Positions 44,573 through 52,944 of a DNA stretch of 64,000 nt are shown here, piece after piece (positions within the stretch are counted from its first letter, which is position 1; the number at the start of each line of letters is the position of its first letter). The DNA lies in assembly GCA_018000455.1 (NCBI GenBank), contig JAGNJW010000020.1, forward strand, positions 1-64,000, in the 5' to 3' direction. The DNA comes from Acidobacteriota bacterium (GTDB lineage Bacteria > Acidobacteriota > Vicinamibacteria > Vicinamibacterales > UBA2999). Made by a program: the position numbers and the translations under genes. The notes under the pieces are model-generated. The model ran no database searches and was not told the origin of the DNA. It saw nothing but the letters and a program-made list of their open reading frames with translations.

Positions 44573-45106
44573 ATGACTCGATTCCACCGCCGTCGCTTCC
44601 TGAAGACGTTGGCCGTCGCCAGCGCGTCACTCATCGCCCGGCCCAGGCAAGCACTGGCGGCCCCGGCACGCGCGCTCGGCTTCAGGCATCTCCATACCGG
44701 TGAAACGCTGTCGGTCGAGTACGCGGAGGGCGGTCGCTATCTGCCCGACGCACTGGCGGCGGTCGATCGCCTGCTCCGCGACTTCAGAACCGGCGAAATC
44801 CATCCCATCGATCCGGGTCTGCTCGATCTGCTGCACGGGCTCGCCCGCCGCCTCGACACCCGGCAATCGTTCGAGATCATTTCGGGCTATCGCTCGCCGA
44901 CGACCAATGCCGCCCTGCGCCGCAGGAGCGAGGGCGTCGCCGCCCACAGCCTGCACATGGTGGGGCAGGCGGTCGACGTCCGCGTGCACGGTGTGCCGCT
45001 CACGAGACTGCGATCGGCGGCGCTCGATCTCAAGAGTGGCGGCGTCGGCTACTACCCGGTGTCGAACTTCGTGCACGTCGACACCGGCCGCGTGCGGCAG
45101 TGGTGA
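44573..45106 (+). CDS. Tat-exported MepK/YcbK-like murein endopeptidase (DUF882)
   Basis: A 177-residue protein with a Tat signal (RRRFLKTLAVASASLIA) and a DUF882/peptidase M15-like domain. The zinc-site motifs are SGYRSPTTNAALRR near residue 105, HSLHMVGQAVDVRV near 126 and FVHVDTGRVRQW at the end. The E. coli homologue MepK cleaves 3-3 crosslinks in peptidoglycan. It converges on the LdtD-like gene next door, which makes such crosslinks. Confidence 0.87.
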   Translation: MTRFHRRRFLKTLAVASASLIARPRQALAAPARALGFRHLHTGETLSVEYAEGGRYLPDALAAVDRLLRDFRTGEIHPIDPGLLDLLHGLARRLDTRQSFEIISGYRSPTTNAALRRRSEGVAAHSLHMVGQAVDVRVHGVPLTRLRSAALDLKSGGVGYYPVSNFVHVDTGRVRQW

Positions 45107-45116
45107 GCCGGAACCG

Positions 45117-46793
45117 CTAGCCTCCCCCGTTCAACCTGCGGGCGAGCGCGACGTCGTGGCCGTAGATGTCCTCGGCGAAGCGCAGCGTCGTCGCGTCCGC
45201 GTCGACCGCGGCGGTCATGTAGAACAGCACCACGTCGACCGGCTCGGCGAGATCGACGCGCACCGGCGCGGCTCCCGCCATGGCCTCGGCAATCCGGTCC
45301 GGCGTCCAGGCGGAGCGGCCGGCCAGCGCCCACGCGGCCAGTCCCGGCGGATCCGCCACGCGGATACAGCCGTGACTGAAGTCGCGACGGTCGCGCGCGA
45401 AGAGTTGCGCCGCCGGCGTGCCGTGCAGGTAGATGCTGTCCTGGTTCGGGAAGACGAACTTCACAAGCCCCAAGGCGTTGTGGGGCCCGGGCCGCTGCCT
45501 CAGCCTCAGCGTCCCGGCCGCCAGGCCGGCAATCGCCGTGTCGTCGGTGGGAACGACGCGCGCATCGTCCGACGCGCCACCGACGATCTCCATCTGCTGG
45601 GCGGCCAGATACCGGGGATTGCGGGCCAGTGCCGGCAGGATCTCGCCGCGCACGATCGACGTCGGCACGTTCCAGTAGGGCCGGAAGATCACGTGGTCCA
45701 TCGACGCCACGAAGACCGGCGTCTCGGAGCGCATGGCGCGGCCGACGATGACCTCCATCGATCGGCTCGGCGGCCCGTCCAGGCGGCCGGCGTCGAACGC
45801 CCAGAGGCGGAACATCGGGATGTTCACCGCCAGCACGGGACGCGCCCCGAGGTCGGGCAACCAGCGCAGCCGCTCGAGTGCGAGCGCAATCTGGTCGGCA
45901 CGCGCGGCGGCGGGCACCTGCAGTGCCTTGACCGTGCGGGCGCCGAGGGCGCCGTCGGCCGCGAGCCCGTGCCGTAGCTGGAACCGGCGCACGGCGGCCA
46001 CGAGCGGCTCGCGATACGAGGTCGTGTCGGCCGGCGGCATCGCCGTGGCGTCGAGGTCTCCGAACGCGACGAGCCGGCTGGCCAGCGCCGCGACGCCGGC
46101 ATAGACGTCGCCGTCGCGCACGGTCGCAGCCGGCGCCGGCAAGGCCGGCAGCGGCTGCGCGGCAAGCAGGCGGTAGCGGACAAGCGCGTCAACAAGGGCA
46201 CCGTAGACCTTGAACGGCGGCGCCAGCGCGTCGAGCATCGCCGCCACCTGCCCACCAGCAAGGGCCTGCCCGAGGAGGACGGCAAAGTCGTGCGGCTCAT
46301 CCCAGGCGGCAAGGCGTAGCCCGAGCGACCGCGGATCCACGCGCCCGAGATGCAGGTGCCGCATGTAGCGCAGCGTGGCCAGCGTGAGAGCGACGTCCCC
46401 TTCCAGCCGGGCCTCACCGGTGCGGCCGGCTGCCAGCGCGGCCTCGACCTGCGGTGTCAGGTAGGCGGAGGGAGCGAGTGCATGGCGGCTGGCCTCACCC
46501 AACCGGGTGCGCACGGCCCCGGCGGCCGCACTTGGCGTACCGTCCGGCAGCGTCCACGCCAGCGCCGGTGTACGAGCGCTGTAGAAGCGTGCGACATCCG
46601 CAGCTTCGGCGGGCGAACCGCCGAGCGCACGCGCCATCTCGGCCATCCGTGCGCCGTCGGTCGCTGGCGACGTCTGCCGGGCGGCGACGCCATCGAGCAA
46701 GCCAGTACCGGCTGCGGCGGCGAACGCCACGACGAGCAGGCAACGGACGGGACGGCCGCGAAGGGTCACAGTCGCTGCCACCGCAGCACTCAT
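45117..46793 (-). CDS. L,D-transpeptidase of the LdtD/YcbB type
   Basis: A 558-residue periplasmic enzyme with a signal-anchor in residues 10-35, a helical scaffold domain, a peptidoglycan-binding domain near 255-295 (LVAAVRRFQLRHGLAADGALGARTVKALQ) and a YkuD domain. The catalytic cysteine is Cys476 in HGTPAAQL ... DFSHGCIRV. It should form 3-3 (mDap-mDap) crosslinks. The order of modules is that of YcbB/LdtD rather than short Ldts. In E. coli ldtD and mepK are also neighbours. The frame upstream of 46793 to 46958 is not part of the gene. Confidence 0.88.
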   Translation of the reverse strand: MSAAVAATVTLRGRPVRCLLVVAFAAAAGTGLLDGVAARQTSPATDGARMAEMARALGGSPAEAADVARFYSARTPALAWTLPDGTPSAAAGAVRTRLGEASRHALAPSAYLTPQVEAALAAGRTGEARLEGDVALTLATLRYMRHLHLGRVDPRSLGLRLAAWDEPHDFAVLLGQALAGGQVAAMLDALAPPFKVYGALVDALVRYRLLAAQPLPALPAPAATVRDGDVYAGVAALASRLVAFGDLDATAMPPADTTSYREPLVAAVRRFQLRHGLAADGALGARTVKALQVPAAARADQIALALERLRWLPDLGARPVLAVNIPMFRLWAFDAGRLDGPPSRSMEVIVGRAMRSETPVFVASMDHVIFRPYWNVPTSIVRGEILPALARNPRYLAAQQMEIVGGASDDARVVPTDDTAIAGLAAGTLRLRQRPGPHNALGLVKFVFPNQDSIYLHGTPAAQLFARDRRDFSHGCIRVADPPGLAAWALAGRSAWTPDRIAEAMAGAAPVRVDLAEPVDVVLFYMTAAVDADATTLRFAEDIYGHDVALARRLNGGG

Positions 46794-46863
46794 GCCAAGT
46801 GAATGGAAGCCCTTCACTGCGCCCTTCGGCGGCGACGCCGCAGCAGGAACGCGAAGGAGTTCG

Positions 46864-48216
46864 TCATGACGGGGAATCGTCGCGCGCCGCCTGCCGGTCC
46901 GCCAACCGCCCCCGTGCCAGCCAGACTCCGAGTCCCGCCACGACCCACACGGCGGCAACCTGCTGCGCGAGGAGCGACGCTTCGACGAGCACCCAGAGAA
47001 TCACGGTGCCGCCGCACAGGGGCACGATCGTGTGGAGCGGCGAGGCCGGCGCGAGGCGCCGCCTCACGAAATAGCCGACCACCGACACCTGCAGCAACAG
47101 GAACGCCGACAGCGCGCCCACGTCCACGATCGACACGAGCACCCCAAGTCCGTCAGGCCGGCGCGCGGCCCAGACGCTCACGACGAGCGTGACGGCGGCC
47201 GTGACGATGAGCGCGGTTCGCGGCACGCCGCGCACCTCGTCGACGGTGGCCAGCTGTCCCGGCAAGCGGCCATCGCGCGCCATCCCATAGAGGAGCCGCG
47301 CCGCGGCAGCCTGCCCGGTCATCGCCGCGAACATCGGGCCAATGGCCTTGGTCACCGCCAGCCCCGTCGCGAGCCAGCCGCCGATGGCCGTGCGAGTCAC
47401 GTCGTAGAACGCCGTGCCCTGGCCGGCCGGCGCGGCGGCCAGGACCGCGGGTATCTGGTCGCTCAGCACCGCCACCATCCACGTCTGCGCGACGAAGGCC
47501 ACACCGGCCACCGCCAGGCACAGCCCGATGGCCTGGCCGACATGGCGCGCGTCCCCTTCGCTCTCCTCCGCAAACGAGGCAATGGCGTCGAAGCCCAGGT
47601 ACGAGAGCACGGCCACCGACACGGCGTTCATCACGAGCGACGGATCCGGTGCCGCCAGACTGGTAAAGGGGGAGAGCCACGAGCGTGCGCCGCCGCCGGC
47701 CGCCAGCACGATCCCACCGGCCACCATGAACACGGCCAGCACGACGAGTTCTCCCACGAGCACGACCAGGCCGGCCCGCGCCGCCACGCGCACGCCGGCG
47801 AGGTTCAGGAGCGTGGTCGCCACGAAGGCGACCACCGTGAAGACCCAGGCCGGCACGGCCGGCACCAGGGCGTGGAGGGCGATGCCCGAGAACAGATACG
47901 CCACCGACGGGATGAGCACGTAGTCGAGCATCGCCAGCCAGCCGGCGAAGAAGCCGGCGGTCGGCCCGATGCCACGGCTGGCGTAGGCGAAGACCGACCC
48001 GGCGTGCGGCACGACGCGCGACATCTCGGCGTACGACCAGGCCGTGAATCCCATGGCGAGGGTGGCGACCACGTAGACGAGCGCCACCGCCCCGTTCGTG
48101 CGCGCATCGAGGACTCCGTAGACGCCCACCGGCGCGAGTGGGCCGATGAAGAGCAACCCGTAGACGACGAGATCCCAGCGCGTGAGGCGGCGGCGAAGCG
48201 CTGGCGGCGTGCTCAT
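46864..48216 (-). CDS. APC-family amino acid permease
   Basis: A 450-residue transporter with twelve predicted membrane segments. The APC signature is clear at the start: LTRWDLVVYGLLFIGPLAPVGVYGVL, then GFTAWSYAEMSRVVPHAGSVFAYA near residue 55, which carries the substrate-binding loop of TM1/TM3. The likely substrate is an amino acid or polyamine. Its ATG overlaps the stop of the amidase by four bases, so the two are translationally coupled: the amidase product or its amine may be what is transported. Confidence 0.87.
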   Translation of the reverse strand: MSTPPALRRRLTRWDLVVYGLLFIGPLAPVGVYGVLDARTNGAVALVYVVATLAMGFTAWSYAEMSRVVPHAGSVFAYASRGIGPTAGFFAGWLAMLDYVLIPSVAYLFSGIALHALVPAVPAWVFTVVAFVATTLLNLAGVRVAARAGLVVLVGELVVLAVFMVAGGIVLAAGGGARSWLSPFTSLAAPDPSLVMNAVSVAVLSYLGFDAIASFAEESEGDARHVGQAIGLCLAVAGVAFVAQTWMVAVLSDQIPAVLAAAPAGQGTAFYDVTRTAIGGWLATGLAVTKAIGPMFAAMTGQAAAARLLYGMARDGRLPGQLATVDEVRGVPRTALIVTAAVTLVVSVWAARRPDGLGVLVSIVDVGALSAFLLLQVSVVGYFVRRRLAPASPLHTIVPLCGGTVILWVLVEASLLAQQVAAVWVVAGLGVWLARGRLADRQAARDDSPS

Positions 48217-49634
48217 GCCAGCGGTCCCCGCCACGGCGCCAGGCCAGCGCCGCCGCGTTCGATCGCCGCGGCCACATCGAGCACTCCGGCGTCCATGAAG
48301 GGCGAGCCCACGACCTGCACCCCGATGGGCAGACCCTGTGACGAGCGGCCGGCGGGCACGACCGCCGCCGGCGTGCCCAGGATGTTGCACCACTGCGTGT
48401 AAATCATCGCGTCGAGATAACCGACCTCATGCCCCTCGACGCTCCACCGCCGCTCGCCGTGCCTGAAGGCGGGAATCGCGGCCACCGGGCAGACGAGCAT
48501 CCGTCCCTGCAGTTCATGGACGAAGGCGGCCCGCAGCCGATCGCGCGCCGCCCACGCTTCGGCAAACCGCAGGGCCGTGAGCGGCACGCGGGGCCCGCGC
48601 TCGCGGTGCAGAGCGGCGATGATCGGCAGCGTGCGAGCCGTGGGCCCGAGGGCGGCCGTGAGCAACATCTCGCCGGCGTCGCCGAAGAACACGTCCCACA
48701 GCTCGGTCGCTTCCTCGAGCACCGCCGGGCGCTGGTGACGCACGCGGTAACCCTGGGCGGCGAGCGCGGCAACCGCGGCGGCCACCGCCGCGCGCGTCTC
48801 TGGAGTCGTCGGCGCACGGTCGTCGGAGTCGAACCACCAGACCTCGCGCGATGGCGCATAGGGCGCCGGCAGCATCGCGGCCGGCAGCGCCAACGGATCG
48901 CCGGCGTCCCAGCCGGCGACGACGTCGAGCAGGCGGCGCAGGTCAGCCACCGATCGCGCCATCGGCCCGACGACGCCAATGAGCGAGAACGGACCGAGGC
49001 AGGCCGGCTGGTGTCCCGTCGACGGCACCCGTCCCGGCGTCGGCTTCAGGCCGCAGATCCCGGTGAAGTGGGCCGGCACGCGAATCGAGCCACCGCCGTC
49101 GCTGCCCAGGCCGGCAAACGAGCACCCGGCGGCAATGGCCGCCGACTCGCCGCCGCTCGATCCGCCCGGCGTGCGTGTCAGATCCCAGGGGTTGCGGGTC
49201 GTGCCGTGAAGAGGGTTCACGGTCTCGTAGCCCATCAGCATCTCGGCGACGTTGGTCGTACCAAGCACGATGGCCCCAGCGGCCCGGAGCCGCCCGGCGG
49301 CCACCGCGTCCACCCTCGCGCGCACGCCGAGACGCGACGGGCTGCCAGTCTCGCAGCGCAGACCGGCCACCTCGATGGCGCTCTTGACCGTCACGGGCAC
49401 GCCGCCGAGCAGACGCGCCGGCACGCCGCGCGCCGAGATGCGTCGGGCGTCGTCGTCGAAGGCCTGGGCCTCGCGCATCGCCTCCTCCGCACGCACGTCG
49501 ACAAACGCGTTGAGGTCGGCGTCCACCTCGGCGATGCGATCGAGGCAGGCACCCACCGCCTCGCGGGCCGAGACCGCGCCGGCGGCGATCGCCGCCACAA
49601 GCGTGCTCGCATCCTGCAACAGAACGTCGGTCAC
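48213..49634 (-). CDS. Amidase signature family protein
   Basis: A 473-residue serine amidase of the GatA/AtzF type. The Ser-cisSer-Lys triad is visible: Lys in VPVTVKSAIEVAG near residue 84, cis-Ser and Ser in TPGGSSGGESAAIAAG near 160 and the glycine/serine-rich GSDGGGSIRVPAHFTGICGLKPT near 182. It hydrolyses a carboxamide; the substrate is not predictable. GatB and GatC are not adjacent, so a tRNA amidation role is unlikely. It sits between a coupled permease downstream and a small membrane protein upstream. Confidence 0.88.
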   Translation of the reverse strand: MTDVLLQDASTLVAAIAAGAVSAREAVGACLDRIAEVDADLNAFVDVRAEEAMREAQAFDDDARRISARGVPARLLGGVPVTVKSAIEVAGLRCETGSPSRLGVRARVDAVAAGRLRAAGAIVLGTTNVAEMLMGYETVNPLHGTTRNPWDLTRTPGGSSGGESAAIAAGCSFAGLGSDGGGSIRVPAHFTGICGLKPTPGRVPSTGHQPACLGPFSLIGVVGPMARSVADLRRLLDVVAGWDAGDPLALPAAMLPAPYAPSREVWWFDSDDRAPTTPETRAAVAAAVAALAAQGYRVRHQRPAVLEEATELWDVFFGDAGEMLLTAALGPTARTLPIIAALHRERGPRVPLTALRFAEAWAARDRLRAAFVHELQGRMLVCPVAAIPAFRHGERRWSVEGHEVGYLDAMIYTQWCNILGTPAAVVPAGRSSQGLPIGVQVVGSPFMDAGVLDVAAAIERGGAGLAPWRGPLA

Positions 49635-49912
49635 GACGCCGACCGCAGCCAGCTCAGCGCGACCCCGGCGAGCGGCAGGAGCAGGAAGGTCCAGGCGATG
49701 ACGCGGACGAAGCCTGGCGGCGAGCGGCGTCGGATGGGCGTGAAACCGAGGTTCCCGGTGAAGTCAGCGGCCGTCTCGGCGTCCCACACGAGCCACACGA
49801 GCAGCGCGAGCGGCACGGCGATGAAGGCCGCAGCCACGAGGCCGGCCGCCGCTCCGACCACGACCACATAGATCGTGGCGAGTGCGGCCGAGAGGGTCCG
49901 CTGCGCATCCAT
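49631..49912 (-). CDS. Small membrane protein, unknown
   Basis: A 93-residue protein with two hydrophobic helices (about residues 8-42 and 70-88) joined by a polar loop with ETAADFTGNLGFTPIRRRS. It overlaps the amidase start by four bases, so it is the first gene of a coupled amidase-permease operon. The function is unknown. Confidence 0.62.
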   Translation of the reverse strand: MDAQRTLSAALATIYVVVVGAAAGLVAAAFIAVPLALLVWLVWDAETAADFTGNLGFTPIRRRSPPGFVRVIAWTFLLLPLAGVALSWLRSAS

Positions 49913-50052
49913 CGGCGCATTCTCCCACCGCCGACGAGGCGATGCGAGTCCGGCGTGGCGCCAGGCGCCGGAGCGTGCCATGATGAGCGGCGATTTTGCG
50001 GGCGTGGACGCCGGGCGGATGCCCCGGTGGAGAGGCCCGGACTGGAGAGGCC

Positions 50053-51306
50053 ATGAGTGCGATCGGACGTCGTGAGTTCCTGGCGGGCGCAGGCGCCCTG
50101 GCGGTGTCAAGCGGCCGCGTGTTCGCCGGCCAGCCGGCCGGCCGGCCCGGCGCGATCTTCCCGGCGACGGTACGCGAGGAATTCCCGCTCGTCTCGACCG
50201 AGACCTACATGAACGCGGCGGCACTGCATCCGGTCGGCCGCTTCGCGGCGCGGGCGATCGAACAGGGCCTGCAGTACCGCCTGCACGGGCCCGGACCTGG
50301 CCGCGTGGACTTCGGCAACGATCGCCAGGCCGACCTCAAGAAGCGCTTCGGCGCGCTCATCAATGCCGCCCCGAGTGAAATCGCATTCACCTCCAGCACC
50401 TCCGACGGCGAGAACATCGTCGTGGTGGGGCTTGACCTGGCGAAGAAGAAGGGCAACATCGTCATCGACGAGCTGCACTTCACGACCTCGCTCTACATGT
50501 ACAAGGAGCTCGAGAAGCAGGGCGTCGAGCTGCGCATCGTCAAGCACCGCGACTGGAAGATCGACCCGGCCGACATGGACAAGGCCATCGACAAGAACAC
50601 GCGCCTCGTGTCGCTGGCGCTGGTATCGAACGTCAACGGCTTCCTGCACGACTGCAAGGCCGTGAGCGCCATCGCGCACGCCCGCGGCGCGCTGGTCTTC
50701 GCCGACATCATCCAGGCGGTCGGGTGCGTGCCGGTGGACGTCAAGGCGCTCGGCATCGACTTCGCTTCGACCGGCACCTACAAGTGGATCATGGGCGAAC
50801 GCGGCTTCGGCTTCCTCTACGTCAAGGAGGACCTGCAGGGCACGGTGCTGCCGACGACGCGCTACGGCCACCGCCAGGTCTCGAACTTCAATCGCGCCCA
50901 GCTCACCTGGGAACCGATGCCCGGCGCGGCGCGCTACGAAACCGGGGGCATCGCGGTGCTGCTGGCCGCGGCGGTGTCGGAAGGCATCGACTACGTGCAG
51001 GGCCTGGGGATCGAGAAGATCCGCGCCCACGCCACGCAGCTCACCGACCGCCTGCAGCGCGAGCTGCCGCCGCTCGGCTACACGCCGCTCACGCCGGCCG
51101 GCAATGCCACACCCATTCTCGCGTTTGCGGTCAAGGACGCGGCGGCGACGAGCAAGGCCCTGCAGGCCGCCAAGGTGACGGCCACGGTGGTAGCCAACGA
51201 GAGCCGTCTGCGTCTGTCGGTCTCGGTCTTCAACACCCACGACGACATCGACAAGGTCGTCGAGGTGCTGGGCGGCCGGGCGCGGTCGAGCAGCGCGCGC
51301 GGCTGA
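50053..51306 (+). CDS. Tat-exported class V aminotransferase
   Basis: A 417-residue PLP enzyme. The leader MSAIGRREFLAGAGALAV is a Tat signal. The core is the class V (cysteine desulfurase-like) fold: AAALHPVGRFAARAIEQG near residue 58, the EIAFTSSTSDGENIVV anchor near 112, VFADIIQAVGCVPVDV near 217 and the PLP lysine in STGTYKWIMGERGFGFLY near 243. There is no catalytic cysteine, so it is not a typical desulfurase; isopenicillin-N-epimerase-like enzymes are the nearest relatives. GGAGAGG sets the start. Its stop lies 36 bases before the first palindromic element. Confidence 0.83.
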   Translation: MSAIGRREFLAGAGALAVSSGRVFAGQPAGRPGAIFPATVREEFPLVSTETYMNAAALHPVGRFAARAIEQGLQYRLHGPGPGRVDFGNDRQADLKKRFGALINAAPSEIAFTSSTSDGENIVVVGLDLAKKKGNIVIDELHFTTSLYMYKELEKQGVELRIVKHRDWKIDPADMDKAIDKNTRLVSLALVSNVNGFLHDCKAVSAIAHARGALVFADIIQAVGCVPVDVKALGIDFASTGTYKWIMGERGFGFLYVKEDLQGTVLPTTRYGHRQVSNFNRAQLTWEPMPGAARYETGGIAVLLAAAVSEGIDYVQGLGIEKIRAHATQLTDRLQRELPPLGYTPLTPAGNATPILAFAVKDAAATSKALQAAKVTATVVANESRLRLSVSVFNTHDDIDKVVEVLGGRARSSSARG

Positions 51307-51342
51307 CGGGCTCCTCGGAAACGAGGAGCGGTGCTGACGGCG

Positions 51343-51580
51343 CGACGGCGAAGGGCTGACTCGGCGGCCGCGTCCGGCCCTGCGCAGGCCGTCAAACGCC
51401 AGCGGGGGCGAACGTCGGCGGCCCGCGGGGCCCCGGGCGGTGCTGCGCGACCCGAAGCGTGTGTCGCTGCTGCGCCATAACACCCCACGGCGACTTCGGC
51501 GCCGCCTCGGCGTTTGACGACTGACGCGGGCGCGGCCTGCTCCGGACGGCCGCGGCCGCCGAGCCAGCCCTCCGCCGTCG
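51343..51580 (+). mobile_element. 238-bp palindromic-ended element, copy A (MITE-like)
   Basis: This copy is nearly identical to the reverse complement of 52605-52842. Its two ends form an imperfect terminal inverted repeat of about 35 bp (CGACGGCGAAGGGCTGACTC at the left, CGACGGCGGAGGGCTGGCTC read inward from the right). A second inverted pair, GTCAAACGCC and GGCGTTTGAC, lies inside, about 128 bp apart. No ORF is credible. It is non-coding and GC-richer than the DNA between the two copies. Confidence 0.8.
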
Positions 51581-51832
51581 GAGCCCCGGACTGCCGGCGG
51601 CTCAAGTGCGGAACGAACTGTAATCCTGACGAGCGTCGCGGCGCTTCGTATCGTGCCCGCATCCTGGCTGCCCGGTGCTGGCATCTTGCGACACATTCGG
51701 TTGCAAGCTGGACGCGCGTTCGCGTGCTCCCGGATTGGGCTAACGAACTCCACAGCATTCTGGCCGGGGTTCGAAGTCCCAAGAGTAGTTTGGCCTATTC
51801 GCGAAGCTCCGAAACTGATCGGCGGGGTGCCA

Positions 51833-52239
51833 ATGGCTAGAAGTGACGAGGTTCAGTCCGTCCGCGCAGAACTGGCGAGTCTGCCTGAGCGCGCTGAGGA
51901 GCACTTCGCCAAGGCGCTCACGATGGCCCGTCGGCATCCAGAGGCCGAGCACTACCGAACTTCGTGGCCACGAATTGGGTTCAGTACGGGCCGGCGGAGA
52001 CCTTTGCCGAGGGTGATGCGACTGGGCGACAGATTCCTCGGATGCCGTCGAAACTCGCGGGCCTGTTGAGGCGCTCACCACTGTTGACGGAGGCAGATCT
52101 CAGAGACCTCACGCGTCGTACCAAAGCCATGATGGCTGCGCTCCGCTTTCGACATCATCGAGAGTGGGACACTCAGATTCTTCATGACGAAGACGTCGTC
52201 CTTGGAACCACACCGGCCGGCCAAGACGAACGGTCGTGA
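51833..52239 (+). pseudogene. Small cassette-like ORF pair, probably one frameshifted gene
   Basis: ATG at 51833, five bases after GGGG, opens MARSDEVQSVRAELASLPER with a helical character. A second frame, which can start at GTG 51964, continues to 52239 (NWVQYGPAETFAEGDATG, LLTEADLRDLTRRTKAMMAA). The first frame loses helical character near 51960, so a single frameshift would join them into a protein of about 135 residues. Base composition is less GC-rich than in the flanking genes. I recognise no family. The second frame ends as GTGA with the next ORF. Confidence 0.4.
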
Positions 52240-52442
52240 AGATCCTGGAATCCGCAAACGTCTTGCCTCAGATTGCCGCAGGCGTCGTGCATTTGTTCGT
52301 GGGCGACGCAGGCTTCACCCAGAGCCTCTCGACGTGTCAGTGGTCGTGGGGGCTGGCGCTCGTCTTCATCCTCTGTGCGACGGCTCAATGGGCCTCGATT
52401 GGCCAGTTTATCGATGCGTTTCGGAGCTACCGTGCTGCCTAA
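52236..52442 (+). CDS. Small membrane-protein ORF ending at an attC-like site
   Basis: A 68-residue frame starting with GTG at 52236 in GTGA overlap with the preceding frame. Two hydrophobic stretches lie at about residues 8-24 (VLPQIAAGVVHLFVG) and 36-55 (SWGLALVFILCATAQWA). The stop codon TAA lies inside the R'' box of the attC-like site, as is common for integron cassettes. No homologue is recognised. Confidence 0.45.
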   Translation: MKILESANVLPQIAAGVVHLFVGDAGFTQSLSTCQWSWGLALVFILCATAQWASIGQFIDAFRSYRAA

Positions 52443-52528
52443 AACGTCCGCGTGAAGCCGGCGGCGGTCAGCACTTGTGGCATCATCCGAGCACCGCGGC
52501 GCCGCGGCTTACGCGGAGCTCGTTGGGC
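52437..52528 (+). repeat. attC-like integron recombination site
   Basis: The layout follows attC rules. R'' GCCTAAA (52437-52443) pairs with R' GTTGGGC (52522-52528, matches GTTRRRY). Unpaired spacers of 3-4 bases follow. L'' and L' then form an 18-bp stem (52447-52466 with 52500-52517) with two extrahelical G residues on the left strand only, at 52454 and 52461. The terminal loop is 33 bases. R'' deviates from RYYYAAC at its last base. Confidence 0.65.
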
Positions 52529-52604
52529 AGCGGGACGCGAGCGCACGGCATGCTACGCTCCGCCGTCTCGTGCGCCCTTCGATTTCGAGTCGACCTCGCA
52601 GTGC

Positions 52605-52842
52605 CAACGGCGAAGGGCTGACTCGGCGGCCGCGGCCGTCCGGAGCAGGCCGCGCCCGCGTCAGTCGTCAAACGCCGAGGCGGCGCCGAAGTCGCCGTGG
52701 GGTGTTATGGCGCAGCAGCGACACACGCTTCAGGTCGCGCAGCACCGCCCGGGGCCCCGCGGGGCCGCCGACGTTCGCCCCCGCTGGCGTTTGACGGCCT
52801 GCGTAGGACCGGCCGCGGCCGCCGAGCCAGCCTTCGCCGTCG
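52605..52842 (-). mobile_element. 238-bp palindromic-ended element, copy B (MITE-like)
   Basis: Inverted partner of 51343-51580, the same length and almost identical. It lacks a clear target-site duplication on its own. Its right end lies about 90 bases upstream of the leaderless start of the aminotransferase operon, so it may affect that promoter. Confidence 0.8.
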
Positions 52843-52944
52843 CGCGATGCACGGGCTATGCGATGATCGGCCGCTTAGCGGCGGCGAACGGGCAGCGCGA
52901 CAATACGTTTCGGCGGCACCGGACGCCGCTGCTAAGATGCGCCC

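Noticed and set aside
51390..51520. Inner GTCAAACGCC/GGCGTTTGAC pair of copy A as a second attC site
   Set aside because: The ends do not fit RYYYAAC and GTTRRRY (GTTTGAC has T at the first R), and the inner arms pair poorly. The palindrome also continues outward, which attC sites do not do.
51765..51785. GGGGTTCGAAGTCCC as a tRNA T arm
   Set aside because: It resembles a T arm alone; no acceptor, anticodon or D arm fits around it.
51735..51796. GGCTAAC...GTTTGGC as the upstream attC of the cassette
   Set aside because: R boxes pair at only part of their positions and no L stem with a one-sided bulge could be found.
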